Shown here: positions 21,254 through 34,109 of the stretch, piece by piece | Numbering within the stretch: position 1 is the stretch's first letter | Layout: every line of letters begins with the position of its first letter | Source of the DNA: Furcasterigmium furcatum | Taxonomy: Eukaryota; Ascomycota; Sordariomycetes; Glomerellales; Plectosphaerellaceae | Assembly: GCA_001599815.1 (NCBI GenBank) | Contig: BCIA01000002.1 | Coordinates: forward strand, 5,429,626-5,493,625 | Length of the DNA: 64,000 nt | Direction of reading: 5' to 3' | Translations under genes and position numbers: made by a program | The notes under the pieces: generated by a model | The model's input: the letters and a program-made list of their open reading frames with translations, nothing else | Database searches by the model: none | Told to the model about the DNA's origin: nothing

Positions 21254-24200
21254 GCGGTCTTCCCTGACTGCTGCGACCCGAAGCGCCTCGGAAGCCACTT
21301 GCCTGCCTTTGGTAGCCGGTCTATCACCCGGGTTACCTGGTGGCAGGGGCTCTGTACCATGAAAATCATTTTCTTTTCTTCAACTTTGCTTTCCACGACA
21401 TGACGCGAGAATGACAGCGAGAATGGGACCAAAGGGCGGAAGAAGTACGGGAAGAGGAGGATGAGGAGGTTGAACGTTGATACCCACTAATACCCCCTTA
21501 CGGCCTTTGTACAAATACCTCTTACCAAGTAATAGCATACCTTGATGGTATTAATTCTTGACTGTCCCTTCTGCGTGTTGCCCGTGGATGTTCTGTCTGG
21601 TAGTCTATCACTAGTTTGGTCAACTCAAGGTTGTCACAAGTCCAGGTTCACAGGGTCTCAGCTGCGAAGGAAATGCATGATCTGTGGGGGCATCTAATGC
21701 ACACCGAAAAGCCGGTGTGGTGTCCAGTCTCGGTCAACAGGCAGAAGAGATGGTGGAGTAAGACACAACGCTTCCACGCTGCGGGGTGAGGCGGACTAAC
21801 CATTTGGCAAATGCCACAGCTCCAGCTCGTTCAGGCGCAGCTTGGGGGAAATGGGAGTTGCTCCGCACCAGTACCAGGTCAACACGGGGCCTGTCAAGTT
21901 ACTACCTCCCTGGAACCAGCCGTTCCAGACCGCTCGGACGGTTGCCACCTTCCAGACCAGATCCCTGCGAATCGTCCCGGCGTGCATGTTCACTCCCGGT
22001 TTCTTCAAGACACGCAGTGCGCCTCAATATCCCAGACATCAGATCCCCCTGTAAATCCCGATTCTGGCCGTCTCTGCTTCGCCAGCGGAGGGCATTACTC
22101 GCCTCACGGGAGGCCGCCATTGCCGCTCGATCCATTAGTCGCAGCTCGGTGTAAGCCGGGAGCGCCTAGGGCAGCATCACGCGGCTAGAACAAGATCATC
22201 CGCGGCCTAAAGCCATCTAGATCCAGCCGGCCTGCCGGCAGAGCAGGTTCAAGATGTCATGGTGGAACATGAAGCATGCCGGCGGCTTTAGTCATGCAAT
22301 GTGGTGCGATCCCGTGGCCAATTTTATCAACATGAGATGAGATACACGGACGCTCGTTGTGAGGCGGCAAGATCTTCGAGAAATCAAGGCAGCTAGCGTT
22401 CGCGAGCTGCAACGGCTCGCGTCTCACGGGATTCGCGCGTTTGACGGGCATGTCGTCCGTCCGGTTGGACTGAGTGAGGTGTGCCGCTGTAGGCCACATG
22501 AGAGAGCTGGTTGACCCGAGGCAAGCTTGGGGATTGCCGATGAAAGAGCCAAAAGGTCGATCATAAACGGGACTTGGCCCCGACAGCGTACCCGGCGGCC
22601 TGCAGGCCCGGCGGGATGTTGTTGTACTTGGGCCGCCTACGCCGGAGAGGGCGATGATAATAGGTATGTACGTCAGCCGTGGAGTCTCTCATCTGATGTC
22701 AGATAGCAACGCTCGTGTGAATCAACTTTGAGACCGGCAAACTGGGTTGACAGGAAGATATCTGCATATCTGCATATCTTATCGACACAATACGAAAGGC
22801 CAGACCTTGAAAACCTCACGGCAAGGAGGGGCTGACGATGGGACCGAGCCAATGGGTTGGATGCGAGGGAGCCGCACAGCACATCACCCTGGTGATGATC
22901 AGCGCGGGAGGCGAAACGACGCGGACGGGAGTTCCAGGCCAGGAAGAGGGAAGATGGCGTGAGAAGTCTATGACGGAATGGTGTGGGGTAGTGACGGTAA
23001 GCAGCCGCATCACTAGCCACAGTGGACCCGATCTGCCAACGCCGCCTCGTGGTTCACTTGCGGGCAAGAGCTCCCGGCGCTGCGTCATTGGCGCGGCCCC
23101 ACCAGCCTGGTTCCTGCCGATGGTCCATCCATCAGTGTCCACATTGGGAACAATTGACTTCATCTTCCCCCTTTCACGACAGGCAATCGACAGCCCCAGG
23201 CCGCACCCTGCCGTCATAGCTCCGGAGTGAGCCCCGTTGCTTGCATGTCACTTTTAGCCTGCCTCCCAGGGGCTCGGGTACTTCCATTCGACTGCCGACT
23301 GTTCTCGGGTGACGCGTGGCATCTCATCGAAGAGGGAGCCCAGCCCACCAGACACTACCGTCCGTTTGCGATCGCTCCTGTCTGTCCCGACAGGGCTAGC
23401 TCGAGATATTTGCTGTCAACTACCAAGAGCACATCGGGCGAGCTTCCCCAGCCCTAAACGTCACTAGCCACAACGAGTGCCGGAGGTGGCTGCTGCTCCA
23501 CGTATGACGACGGTGGTGGAGGGGCAACGAGGGGTGAGGACGACGCTCAGTCAAACACGAGGAGCGTTTGAGCCGAAAGCCAGCGCACAGCAAGGAAAAG
23601 ATCAGGGCCATACGGGTAATGTTCCCGATCCGCATTGATCTGGCAAGCCAAGTGGCTCCAGAAGGGGACGCAGCGACGTCTCTCTTGGCTTCCATCGGAC
23701 CAGATGCACCGGCGTCGACAGGGTTCCCGAAGCTTGTACATCGATTGATGGAGCTCCCTCCGTTGGTACCCCGCGACTGCAAGACCGATGACGCGACATG
23801 AAGTAACCTGCCCGGAGCCCGCGATTTGCACTGAACCTTGCGCTCCGAATCAAGGCAAGTAGTGACGCCTGCTTCGAGCGGCAGACGGAAACAAGCATCG
23901 GCTTCCCAGCTTCCTGAGCTAGCTCCACGCCAGAGGTCAGGCAGGTCGGTCCCGTCTGCCGTGGTTGCTTGCTTGTTTGCTCGGCCCCCTTCGCTCCCGT
24001 CCCCTCAACGTCAGCCTGAACGAATCTCGATTGTAGTATATAACATCCCTCTCCCCTCACCTCGTCATCGACTTTCTTCTTTTCTTCTCTCCATCAACAG
24101 ATACAACCAAGCAATCAACCTACAATCACAACCTGATACCCCTTCAACCAACACTTTGATACCCCAGCCCATTCCCAATCACCTCAAACAACCACACAAC
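21254..24200. other. Intergenic, about 2.9 kb, upstream of the repeat protein
   Basis: No gene recognised. Open frames up to about 150 codons on both strands lack domain-like sequence. The last 150 bases form a long C/A-rich leader with several CAACCA patterns before the ATG at 24201 and a TATA box at 24037. The length fits a strongly regulated gene. Confidence 0.45.
24037..24043 (+). promoter_or_regulatory. TATA box of the repeat protein gene
   Basis: TATATAA lies 164 bases before the ATG at 24201 and is followed by CCCTCTCCCCTC, which also contains CCCCT, the core of a stress-response element in fungi. The placement fits a strongly inducible promoter. Confidence 0.55.
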
Positions 24201-25497
24201 ATGTCTGGACTCGTCAACAAGATCAAGGAGGCCGTTCACTCCGACAAGAAGCACGAGCAGCCCTCTGGCACCTCCGGCCCTCACGACAGCCGTGCCGCGA
24301 ACGTCGCCGACCCTCGTGTCGATAGCGACCGCGATCACCGTGCCAACCCCGCCTCCAACGTTGGCGGCACCACCGGTTCCAACACCTACGGCAGCTCGGC
24401 AACCACCGGCACCACTGGCAACACCCGCCTCGGCGGCGACAACTTTGCCCAGTCCGGTACTGGAGTGACCGGTGCCCCTGGCGGCACCAGCACCTTCGGC
24501 TCGACTGGCACATCTACCTCCACCAACCGTGGCCCCCACGACTCCAACCTCGCCAACAAGGCCGACCCCCGCGTCGATTCTGACCGCGACCACCGAGCTG
24601 CCCCTGGTGGCCTGTCTGGCTCTACCGGCAACACCTACGGCTCTACCGGTAACACCTACGGCTCTACTGGCAACACCTACGGCACCACGGGCACTACCGG
24701 CGGCGAGTTCGGCTCCTCCCGCACCACTGGCACTGGTGGTGAGTTCGGCTCTTCCGACGTTGGCAGGACCACCCGCTCCGGCACCGAGTACGGATCCGGC
24801 ACTGCTGGCGGCCTTGGCTCCACCAACCGCGGCCCTCACGACTCCAACCTCGCCAACAAGGCCGATCCTCGCGTCGACAGCGACCGCGATCACCGTGCCA
24901 ACCCCGCCTCCAACGTTGGCGGCACCACCGGCTCCAACACGTACGGCACTACGGGCACCACCGGAGGCCGTACCACCGGCACTTCCGGCCTGACTGGCTC
25001 CACCGGCACCACCGGTACTTCCGGTCTGATGGGCTCCAGCGGCCCCGCTCCCAACACCGCCGGTCCTCACAAGTCCGACATGCTGAACAAGGCCGACCCG
25101 CGTGTCGACTCTGATCGCGACGGCTCGAAGACTCTTGGTCAGGATCAGACCTACTCTCGCTCGTAAGCACCCCAGTGCAACACCTACCGACGCCGAACCG
25201 GGCTCTATCGAGTCTTAATTATTCCCCTTTTGTTTCCGGATCACCTTATTCCCCCTTGGTTTCTTCACAGAGTTTGGATCGCCGGAATGATTGAGAGAGA
25301 CTGACCTGGGATTGTTTCCATCGTTAAGGAGCAACACTACTTCTGCCTACAAGGACCCCACGGACGCTGCTCAGGTGCCCCCGAGCGTCATGGCCAAGCA
25401 CATCGGAGAGCCTTCTGTGGAACATGGTGATCATGGGCATGAGCGCGCTCGCAGGAACAGCTCTACCACCCACCAGGAGGCTCACAGGGGACTGTAA
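24201..25497 (+). CDS. Disordered Gly/Thr-rich repeat protein, stress-protein-like
   Basis: Exons 24201-25162 and 25329-25497 join across a 166-nt phase-2 intron to give 376 residues. Four copies of a charged unit centred on DPRVDSDRD start near residues 27, 111, 210 and 287. Most are preceded by GPHDSNLANKA. They are spaced by Gly/Thr/Ser-rich linkers such as GSTGNTYGS. The N-terminus is a short amphipathic helix (MSGLVNKIKEAVHS). The second exon adds a tail with SVMAKHIGEPS and a His-rich patch. There is no signal peptide or membrane segment. Proteins with this DPRVDSDRD unit are abundant in filamentous fungi and resemble hydrophilic stress or LEA-type proteins, but no function is proven. 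The stop of the unspliced frame (TAA at 25164) lies inside the GTAAGC donor. Confidence 0.82.
24621..24683 (+). repeat. Three tandem 21-bp repeats in the repeat protein
   Basis: Three consecutive 21-bp units encode STGNTYG and differ only at third codon positions. They lie between the second and third charged units of the repeat protein and are likely to vary in copy number between strains. Confidence 0.8.
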
Positions 25498-28447
25498 TTC
25501 GGCTGTTGGGATGGTGGATGAAAGCGAGAGAGTTTCCTATGTTGTTGCGATGGCTTTTATCGGCTGAGATTGCAACACTTGTATCAATACCTACCAGTAA
25601 TGAATTTACGAGTTAATGCACCGACTGGTTCCACTACTTTTGATTCGATAATTTGTGTGATAACTTGAGTTGGCAAATGAGGGAAATGGGTGAGATGTTC
25701 TCATCAACGGCCCTTGTTATAACCTTGCACAGCTGATCATATTCAGGGGCTCTGACTTGCAACTCACACAGAAAACTTTATTTTTCAGGGGTAACTCACG
25801 GCGAACGAATTGGGTCTTGTCAATGAGCGCAGTATCACATGGAAATGTTGTTCTCGAGTCAGTTCCGCTCTGCAGCAAGCTGTACTCTCTCGCCACCGTC
25901 GGCGCTCGACGAACTCATTGGCGGCTCTGCGCCATTCAGCTCGGGGGACAATTTCCAGCGACGGAGGATCGTACCGATCGAATTCGGGCCGGGAAAGGAG
26001 GGGGTACTGGGTTCCCTCCGCCGGTGGGCATCCCGGGGATCGGGTTGGACGATTTTTCTGCGATCGTCCGGGGGAGGGCGCGGCAGGCATGAGGGTTACA
26101 GACAATATGGCCGGCTTGCCGGCCCAGCAGTGATGCCGTCCAGCCATGATGCCGTCCAGTTACGCTGCCCTTAAAGCATCTATAATCAACCAACAGAATA
26201 CCTTGATTCTTAGTATCAAGAGGCAGGCCATGTCAATTTCTTGAAGTTGACAGAGAGCCCATCTCGATTTCTAGGCTCGATTTGACGCTTGTCGGTCGAT
26301 GTCGCCGTTCCGAGGGCGGCCATCTTTCTGCGACCCAGATTCGCCCCGACTGCCGAATGTGGCTGCTGCGGGAGGGCAATTGTCAGCGCTCCGTAAGCAT
26401 GTGCATTTCAGCTTCCCGAGGCTTGGATCTGGATGGAGGAGGATATTGATTGGGTTGTGAAGGTTTTCGGATTTTCCATGTTTTGCGGAAAAGCAATGTG
26501 TTTGGCCGACGAAGTTCGGGGAGGTAATCGGTGGTGAGTGAGTGGCTGGTGAGAGGGCGTGGATGTAAGCGGATGTACATTCTACAGATGCGAACGCTGG
26601 GGATTTCATTCGGCAAGCTGGCAACGGTGCTGGTCGATTGGAGCTGAAGCTGGGGGATCGCGGCGAGGATTGCGGCCCTTGCTTTGGCAGTCGTTGCTTT
26701 TTCTGAGGGGTCAGGGATGAAGGGTGGTTTTGCTGATTCTGCCGTTGTGGCTGAAGCGGGTTGAACCCCCCTGGTTTGTCTTTGTTCGGGTGAGGGCATT
26801 CATCTCTGGGCGTGCGCGTCTTGGATTACATCGCGCGTGTGATGGCCGTCACGGGGTTGGTCGTATGTGACATGTCGCCGTCGATTGCTTCTTCCCCGTC
26901 GGTATCTCCACATCGACACGGTCAGCCCTCCCTGGAGTCTGTCTGAGGAGTCGTCTCAGTGCTGGGGAGATGTCATTTCTCAGTCGAGCACTGAAATGAG
27001 GGAAATCCGAGGCTGATGGCGCAGGAGGATCAGACTTTCTGGCGAGAAAAGTGAAAAGTGATGAGAAGTGCACCGCCGAAACGGGCGTGGTTGGAATTGT
27101 CAGACATGTCGGTCGGCATCCGGGGAGAAGCACTATCAGCCATAAACTTTCGGGTCGACGCAGCTGGTTCGTATCTTGTGGGATGGCGCTCCGAGAGGTT
27201 ATCTGCCAGTGAAGGGAGATGCAACAAGCCGTCGACAAGTCGACCCGAGCAGAGGAACTGGTCGGTTCCCCGGACATTCTCTCAAAACTCACCAACAACC
27301 ATCCTTGCCAATCCTCATCTCCATGACCCTGCACAGAGTTACGGTCGGGCCATCTAGCGCCGATTAGAAAACACAAATTCGGGAACTGGGCCGTTCTTGC
27401 TGGAACCGACCCTCAGTCATTGGGTTGAGCAGCAAGCGACGCACTTGAGGCGGCGGAGCAAATGATTTCTGATAGCGCCTTTGCGGCGATCGCCTCTCGC
27501 TTGTATGTTTGCTGATTGCGTGAGGCATTAAGCAAGGCCAACATCGAGGGGGTTCAACCATTGTCCTCGGAATGGGAGCTTCTGCGGCGTAGACGAGCCC
27601 AGGTACCAGGTGCTTGGGACGGCGAGGGTGCTATTCAGCTCGCTCAACCAGTGAGGGTGCTTTGCCACTGTGTGGGCGTGCGCGTACGACTGTTCATGCT
27701 GCCTGCCGTCTCTTGGCAGAGTGACTGGGCCGGCCAGGCACACAGTACGAGCGACGAACGCCGGACTTTGCAGGCCGTGGATGCGAGATGCACCACCGCT
27801 GCTGAAGCATTGGATCCGGAGATGGGAGGCAGGGCGATTCGCTGTGGTACGTACATACATGATCTGGCTGTCAGCTCGGATTCTGAGAGGGGAGTTATGA
27901 CTGTACCTTGATCGATGATTGACTGATTTGTGCTGACATTGCTCTCCAATTGTGTTTGTTTTCACAACGTGAGGTGACCAGGGGTTGGTTGGTTGGACTG
28001 GAGAGATTGGGTCGGCTGGACGGGCAGTTGGCTTCGGTCAGTCGGTGAAGAATTGCGGGGTCATCGGTGAGCCCAGGCACACCTCAACCACTGAGTGTGA
28101 CCTCGACTCATCCACCCCACTCCACTCGACAGGCTCACAGCCAACTGTCTGTCTGCCTGATGAATGCGTGTACAACTGTCTGTCTTCTGCGAAACAAACC
28201 CCCAGTCATGGTGTCTTGAGAACCCGCATATACCAGCATGCAGCTCTGAAAGGAAATGTCTCGAACGTGTTTCTGCAGCCGCTTTCCGTGAAGAACGGCC
28301 TGGACTTTGAGGGACCGACCGCAGCAGAATGTCGGCTGATATACGAACCTGCCGCTCATCGCCACGTCTCCCATCGGATCCCAGCTCGACGCAATAACAT
28401 CACTCAGCCTCGGGAGAGTTCCCTCCCGGCCCAAGTCCCTCCCGATC
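25498..28447. other. Intergenic, about 2.9 kb, upstream of ATG5
   Basis: No gene recognised. Open frames up to 175 codons occur on both strands, but their translations lack domains and their composition differs from the neighbouring exons. The part near 28000-28440 probably includes the ATG5 leader. Confidence 0.45.
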
Positions 28448-29373
28448 ATGGCCAACTCAGCTCTGGCCCAGACCCTCTGGTCCCAGACCGTCCCGCTCTG
28501 CATCACCCACACCGAACACCCCAACAGCCCCTTCATCACAGCTCTCCCGCGCTTCAGCTATCTCGCCCTCCTCCTGCCGCGCCTCTCGGCCTTCTTCAAC
28601 ACTGCAGGTCCCGCCCGCGTCTCCAGCTTCCACCACGAAGACGTTCTGCTCCGCAACCTCCCACTCGGCCTGCTCGTCGACCTCTACCAGCCCACCCTCC
28701 CCTGGCGACTGACAGTCAGCGACGGCGCAAGCTGGGACATCGGTGATACATTTCTCAATTGCGTCAAGGAGGTAAGTTCTCCCCCCACCTTCACATGCCG
28801 TCCAGAGCCCCCCGCTGACACATCTCCCAGGCCGACTTCGTCCGCTACGGCACGGCAAAGGGCATCCTCTCCCTCTCCAAGCAGGACACCTCCTCCCTCT
28901 GGAACGCCGTCCAGGACAACGACTACCCCTCCTTCGCCCGCGTTAACTCCATCCTCCTCAACGCCCCCCGCGCGCTCAAGAACGTACCCCTCCGCATCTA
29001 CGTCCCCTCAACCCCGCCCGCCGGCTACCTCCGGCCCCAGCAGCAGCCGCATCATCCCGCCGCCGGCGCCGCCGAAGCAGCAACAGCAGAACTTCCCCCG
29101 GGCGAAGCACCGCCACCATCAGACGCCCCCTCCGGCGCCTTCAAAGTCGTCCAAACCCTCGTCCCGCCCCGAAACACATCCCGCCAGCCCCAGCTCGTCG
29201 GCCAGGTCCTGCGCACCCTCCTCCCCTCCCTCTTCCCCAGCAGCCGCGACCCCGTCCTCGCCAACGTCATCCTCCACGGCGCCCCAGTCCCGTTCAACGC
29301 GCCCATCGAGGACCTCATGCGCGAGGCCGCATACCCGGACGGCTGGCTGTGCCTCATCGTCGTCCTGCTCTAG
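28448..29373 (+). CDS. ATG5: Autophagy protein Atg5
   Basis: Exons 28448-28771 and 28831-29373 with a 59-nt phase-0 intron encode 288 residues. The N-terminal LWSQTVPLCITH and the following PRFSYLALLLPRL and LPWRLTV blocks, then TFLNCVKEADFVRYGTAKG, are Atg5 signatures; the C-terminus ends in a ubiquitin-like fold (PDGWLCLIVVLL). Lys118 in YGTAKG aligns by position with the lysine that is joined to Atg12. Atg5 with Atg12 and Atg16 acts as the E3-like enzyme for Atg8 lipidation at the phagophore. A Pro/Ala/Gln-rich insert of about 50 residues splits the C-terminal half. The gene is convergent with the Zn2Cys6 regulator. Confidence 0.95.
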
Positions 29374-30299
29374 ACGGCCCACGCCGGCCCAAGCAAGCTA
29401 GTCCCCTCCTCCTCCACGTGCTAGCCTCATGTCCGAGCACATGGCACACGTTGAAGATCCCGGCCGTTAGGTTTCACTAGGCCCCTGTACCATCAGAGCA
29501 TGTTGCTACTTTACTAGCGTTGAATCCACAGTTTAAGCATGGGCAGATTCACAGCGCGTTGAGAATAGTGTTTGATATCACTTCATCATGTTTTCGGGCC
29601 CTCCGGAGCTCAGGCCGCCATCGGTCTGAGGCTGGAGGTAACCCACTCTCTCGCCCCTGTCAGGGATATCCGTGATCTGCATCTCCGGTACCCTTGCCTA
29701 AACTATCAAAACATGTACCCATCCATCTTCCACTTCATGGTATCTTTCCGTCAGGTATCGCGTTGGGCACGTTCCCTCCGCCTTTACCCCGCCTCCCGTC
29801 CGCCAGCCACCCTCCAGGAATGACCCATTACGCTCAGATATGCAGAATAGGAATACCATGCGTGGCCCGTGGTCCCAACGCGGAGCTTCTTCGCCACATG
29901 GCGTGATGTACAGAAAAGATCCAAGTCGCCAAGGAACCATGTGTGAGCCCAAAAGGTATCGAAAAATTGGCTTCGCAGTGCAACCGAAGTATATCATAAA
30001 ATGGTGCAAACCGATGACGATGATGAAACGCTTGAGCAAGAATAGGAAAGGCCGTCTAGTAACGACATGCAAGACTCTTTCGCTCAAATATATGCCTGAC
30101 ATGGCAGTAGTGCCTCGCTCATAGGGCGGCGAGGCCAGGGCACCACAGCCCTTCTTCCGTGTTCTCTGTATGTACGGAGCAACCAAATGCCCCTCTGGCA
30201 ACGCCGTAAATATATGCAAGATTCAAAGTAGCTGTAGGAGAAAACGCCCGAGTGGATGGAGGGACGCCCGAGGAGAGGCTAGCTGAAAACGGCACCTCG
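29374..30299. other. Intergenic between convergent genes
   Basis: Contains the 3' regions of ATG5 and of the Zn2Cys6 regulator. No gene or structured RNA recognised; short frames here look random. Confidence 0.5.
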
Positions 30300-33200
30300 T
30301 TACATTTGCGTGTGTGGTGGGGGATGCACCAGTTGCTGGACAGGCTGGCCCATGGCCATCGGTGGGAGTGCCACCGGCATGGGCTGGACCGGGGACTGCT
30401 GCATGAAGCCGGGAGCGTTTCCTGTCGTGGAGCTGGAGAAGCTCCGGTTGGCGATCGTCTCTGGCGGGGAAAAGTTGTTGTCCCGCAGCTCCACGAGCAT
30501 CCGGATCGCTAGGGCCAGTGAGCTCGATGGCTGGGCAGCCTTGCTGATCCAGGAAATGGTCCGTTCAAAGAGCGAACGCAGCTGAGCATGGTCAACGAAC
30601 TTGCCAAGGAGCGGGTCCCTGAAACAGGCTGCGAGGACCAAACAATTGCCCCATTGCCTGCAATTCCTGTTAGCTTTGGTACCGGTGAGATTTGGCAACG
30701 CAACTTACGCAATGGCTGTTCCAAAGAAGTTGGTTAGGAGTAGCCGCTGGTGGTCGAGATTATGGAAGGCTCGAGTGCTCTCAATGAGCGCATTGATACC
30801 TTCCCGCGCGAAGCGTACTACGCCGGGGTTGATCTCTTCGTATGTCTTGGTGCCTGCCTCAATGTATGGAGCCTCCACCTTGTTCAGGTTGAAGTTAGTC
30901 TCGGGGATGACGGCCGCGTCCGTTAAGGAACCATCTTCCAGATGGCTGGAGAAGTCGAGAATCATCTTGATGAAGGGTCGAAGACAAATCACTTGGAAGC
31001 CCCAGTACTTCGCACGTAGCCTTGCTGACAAAATGTCCTTGGCAGGAGGTTCGGTCTCGACGAAGCGGTACTCCGGGGGAAGCCAGGAAATTTGAGCCTC
31101 GGGATCCATGCGGATCATCTCCCGGACTGTGTTGACGGAAACCTTTGCCTCGGAGCCATTGACGCCTGGTGTAGGATCGTCCGAATAGAAAGTTTTGCTG
31201 ATGTAGTTGAGACGCTTCCTGATGAATAGCTGGGCTAGATAGCTCTTGGAAACGCGGTCTTCGCAGTCGATGAACCCGCTGCCGCCGGGGTAAGGCGTGC
31301 CTTCCTCATATGAGAGGATACCGGACCGTGGGAGATTGAGCTCAACAACAATGTCACTGTACATGGTTAGCATGGCCAGAGCGCATCGGCGAGGATAGCC
31401 TTTTTCTCACCTTTCTAACTGCAGGCAGGTCCAGAAGGTCATGAGCAGCAAATGATCTTTCGCCTTTTCTTTGGGAGGGTTGGCATCAGGGTCGCTCTTG
31501 TCGTGGAAGTACCGATCTCGCGCTTGAATGCGCGGAAGGTCCCTGCAAAGACATCAGATTAGTGTATAGATACTTATAGAGGCGACAGAAACACATACCG
31601 ACGCATGTACACCTGCAAAGTCCACGAGGCATTGCTGATGTACTTGAGACTCTGGACAACATAGCCGATTTGGCCATAATAGAGTGCGATCAGGATATTC
31701 GCCTGGACGTGCTGAATCGTCACACCCCCATCTTGATTTCCCACGATGTCTGTGGCACCTCCCAGGTATTCCAAACCAGGAATGCTGTCATAGTTGCGCT
31801 TGATGGACACTCCTTGCTTAGGGGGTATCCCGGGGCCTGGAGCTTGCCACGAGGGCCGCCTGCTTGCCGACCCCGTGCTGGCTTCTCTCGGAGAGACAAA
31901 ACCGGATGACTGAGAGTGCTGTGGCGGAGATGTCTGTGCTGGAGAGGCGGGGTGGCCATTACGAACGACGGGCGAATTGTGTGACCTCGGCTCCGTCGGC
32001 GTCACGTCGGAGATCTTGTCTCTGTGAAGGCTGAGCTTTCCAAGGGCAAGAGCAGCCAGAACGATAGCAGATTCGATGCTTCGGCTGGGCGACCCGGGTT
32101 TTGTGCCCGAAACCGGCTTGTCTATCGATTCATTGGTCGGCGACCGTTTCCGTTTACCGATAGCGACGTCGTTCGCTTGCGCTGCAAATGTTGCAGCCTT
32201 TGCCACGGGATGGGATGACTTGCCGGTCGGCTTCGGGGCTGTCTGCTGCAGCAGTCTCCGGGTGGCCCTGTTGAGATGCTTCTTGTAGATGATGGGGTGA
32301 AGGTTGAGCACGTTGGTGTGGAAGCTCTCAATGTACTTCCAGACCAATCCTTCTTGGAAGTCGGGCTGACCGTGAGATGTCAGTGTCGCGCTCTTGTAAT
32401 CCGCCAACGTTACTGGACTCATGCTGCCGAGTTGACCCCAGTCGGCTTGGCCAGCGGGCGAGGATCCAGGCTCCGAATATGTGTCGCCGTCAACGTCCAA
32501 CTGTCCGTGGTCAGTCGCGGCACTTTCACCACGACCATGACCATGGCCTTCTCCCCTGCCGTACAGTCGCAGAAGGCCCCTTTTCTCCTCGATGCGCTGG
32601 GGAAAGTCCAAGGGGAACAAGTTCTCGCGCTCCAGCATATGATGTGTTAGCCGCTTGATGGAAGGCCAGGTGAGTAGTAGTCCCGCCGAGGTAGTGTGAT
32701 GATCCGGTATGGAAGGCTGACCTGGCCGCACATTGGGCCCAGGAGGATCCGTCAAGTCGTCCTCATCATCTTCATCCACTGGCGGTTCAGGGTGATGGTC
32801 CTCGGGGCCATCAAGAGGAGCTCGTCCTCCGTCAGCAGGCGTGTAGACCGTTTGAGGCGTGTCCTGCTGGACCGGAAGCCGGGGGGTTGAATGCGAGTTG
32901 ATCGTAAGCTGGTCAGGGTAGGCATAGGTGCCCTCTGCAAGGGGGGTTGGCGAGACTCCTCGCGCGGGAGTTTCCATGTCATTCTCCATCTTGACGTCCC
33001 GCATGGAGGACGCCCCGCCACGTTCGAGGGTTCCAATCCTGTCCTCGAACTTTTTGAAGTCGTTTTGAACTGATTCGATCATGCTTTTAAGCTCGGCGAT
33101 ACCTTCGAGAACGTCTGCTTGCGACTTGTCCGAGCTGAACACGCTTTGTCAACCCAACAGCTCACTTCGGCGAGTAACGGTCCAGGTCTTACGGCTTGGT

Positions 33201-34109
33201 GATGGGCTCGCGGTATTTGCATTCCACGCCCTTTTCCCTGCATGTCTTACAAGGTTTTGTCTCGTCGCACTTGGCTTTCAACTGTCGGCAGTAGTCGCAG
33301 GCCTGTCATTGCTGCGTGTGAGAAAGGCACTCGGGCAACGACGCCGTACGAAGCGGGGTTTGTCATACCTGGGATGCTCGCGTAGCCTTTCGCTTCTGCG
33401 AGGCGTATGCTACGTTGTAGACCTGGTCCGAGGAGGGGGGAGGTTGATAGGAATGAGATTCGTATTGTGGCTGCTGTTGAGGTTGCTGTGGTGGCGGCTG
33501 CGGCAGAGAAGGAGGTGGAGGCGGCGGCGGCGGAGCTGTGAAGCTGTTCCTGTAGCCAGGTGTCGGCGGCAAAGACTGCGGGCCGTCGTAGCCATGTCTT
33601 CGGCCATCGTCTGAGTAGTGTTGAGGGTGAGGGGGCCCATGAGGAGGACCTGGCGTCGAGTGATTCGGTGTCGTCGGAGGAGGGAGGGTATTGGAGGGAT
33701 CTCCCGGTGCTCCTCCCGTCGAGAGAGGCCGTCGCGGCTGGGAGGCCGGGTCGTCATACATCTCCCTCTTTATGCCAGGATCTCTTTGTGTGTACGAGTA
33801 GTTGTGAGGACGGGCAGGTGAGGGAGGCTGGCGATAATGGTCTTGCATGGGCGCGTATGGTTCCTGGTCATGATGGCGGCGGTCGTTCGGGTAGCCAGGA
33901 GGCTGCTGCGGCGGCGGGGGCGGCGGGAGGGTATGAGGATGAGGAGGATGCTCGGGAGGAGGACGAGGAGGGTAGGGCTGATGTTGATAGGGGCTTGGAC
34001 CAGGTGGAGGATGTTGCGACGGTGTGGGAACCGGCAGCGCGGTCCAAGAGTGACTGTTGTTGGGCGTGTCGAGGCGCGGCCGCTTCTGTTCAGGCAGCCC
34101 GGGATCCAT
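30300..34109 (-). CDS. Zn2Cys6 transcription factor, six exons
   Basis: Exons 34109-33369, 33302-33193, 33143-31599, 31542-31411, 31356-30709 and 30666-30300 join in frame to about 1180 residues. The first exon is a Pro/His/Gln-rich disordered region ending in basic KRKATRAS. The second carries the binuclear zinc cluster with spacing C-x2-C-x6-C-x5-C-x2-C-x6-C (starting CDYCRQLKAKC), followed by a coiled coil at the start of exon 3 (ADVLEGIAELKSMIES). Exon 3 also holds an RKR-type nuclear signal (GKRKRSP). The later exons form the helical middle region found in fungal-specific regulators, and the C-terminus is Met/Pro/Gln-rich. It should bind CGG-type sites as a dimer in the nucleus. Its targets cannot be inferred. 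The zinc cluster is split off on a 110-nt exon, so exon skipping would remove DNA binding. Confidence 0.9.

Noticed and set aside
26849..27376. 175-codon minus-strand frame in the ATG5 upstream region
   Set aside because: No domain, no good start context, and amino-acid composition unlike neighbouring exons.
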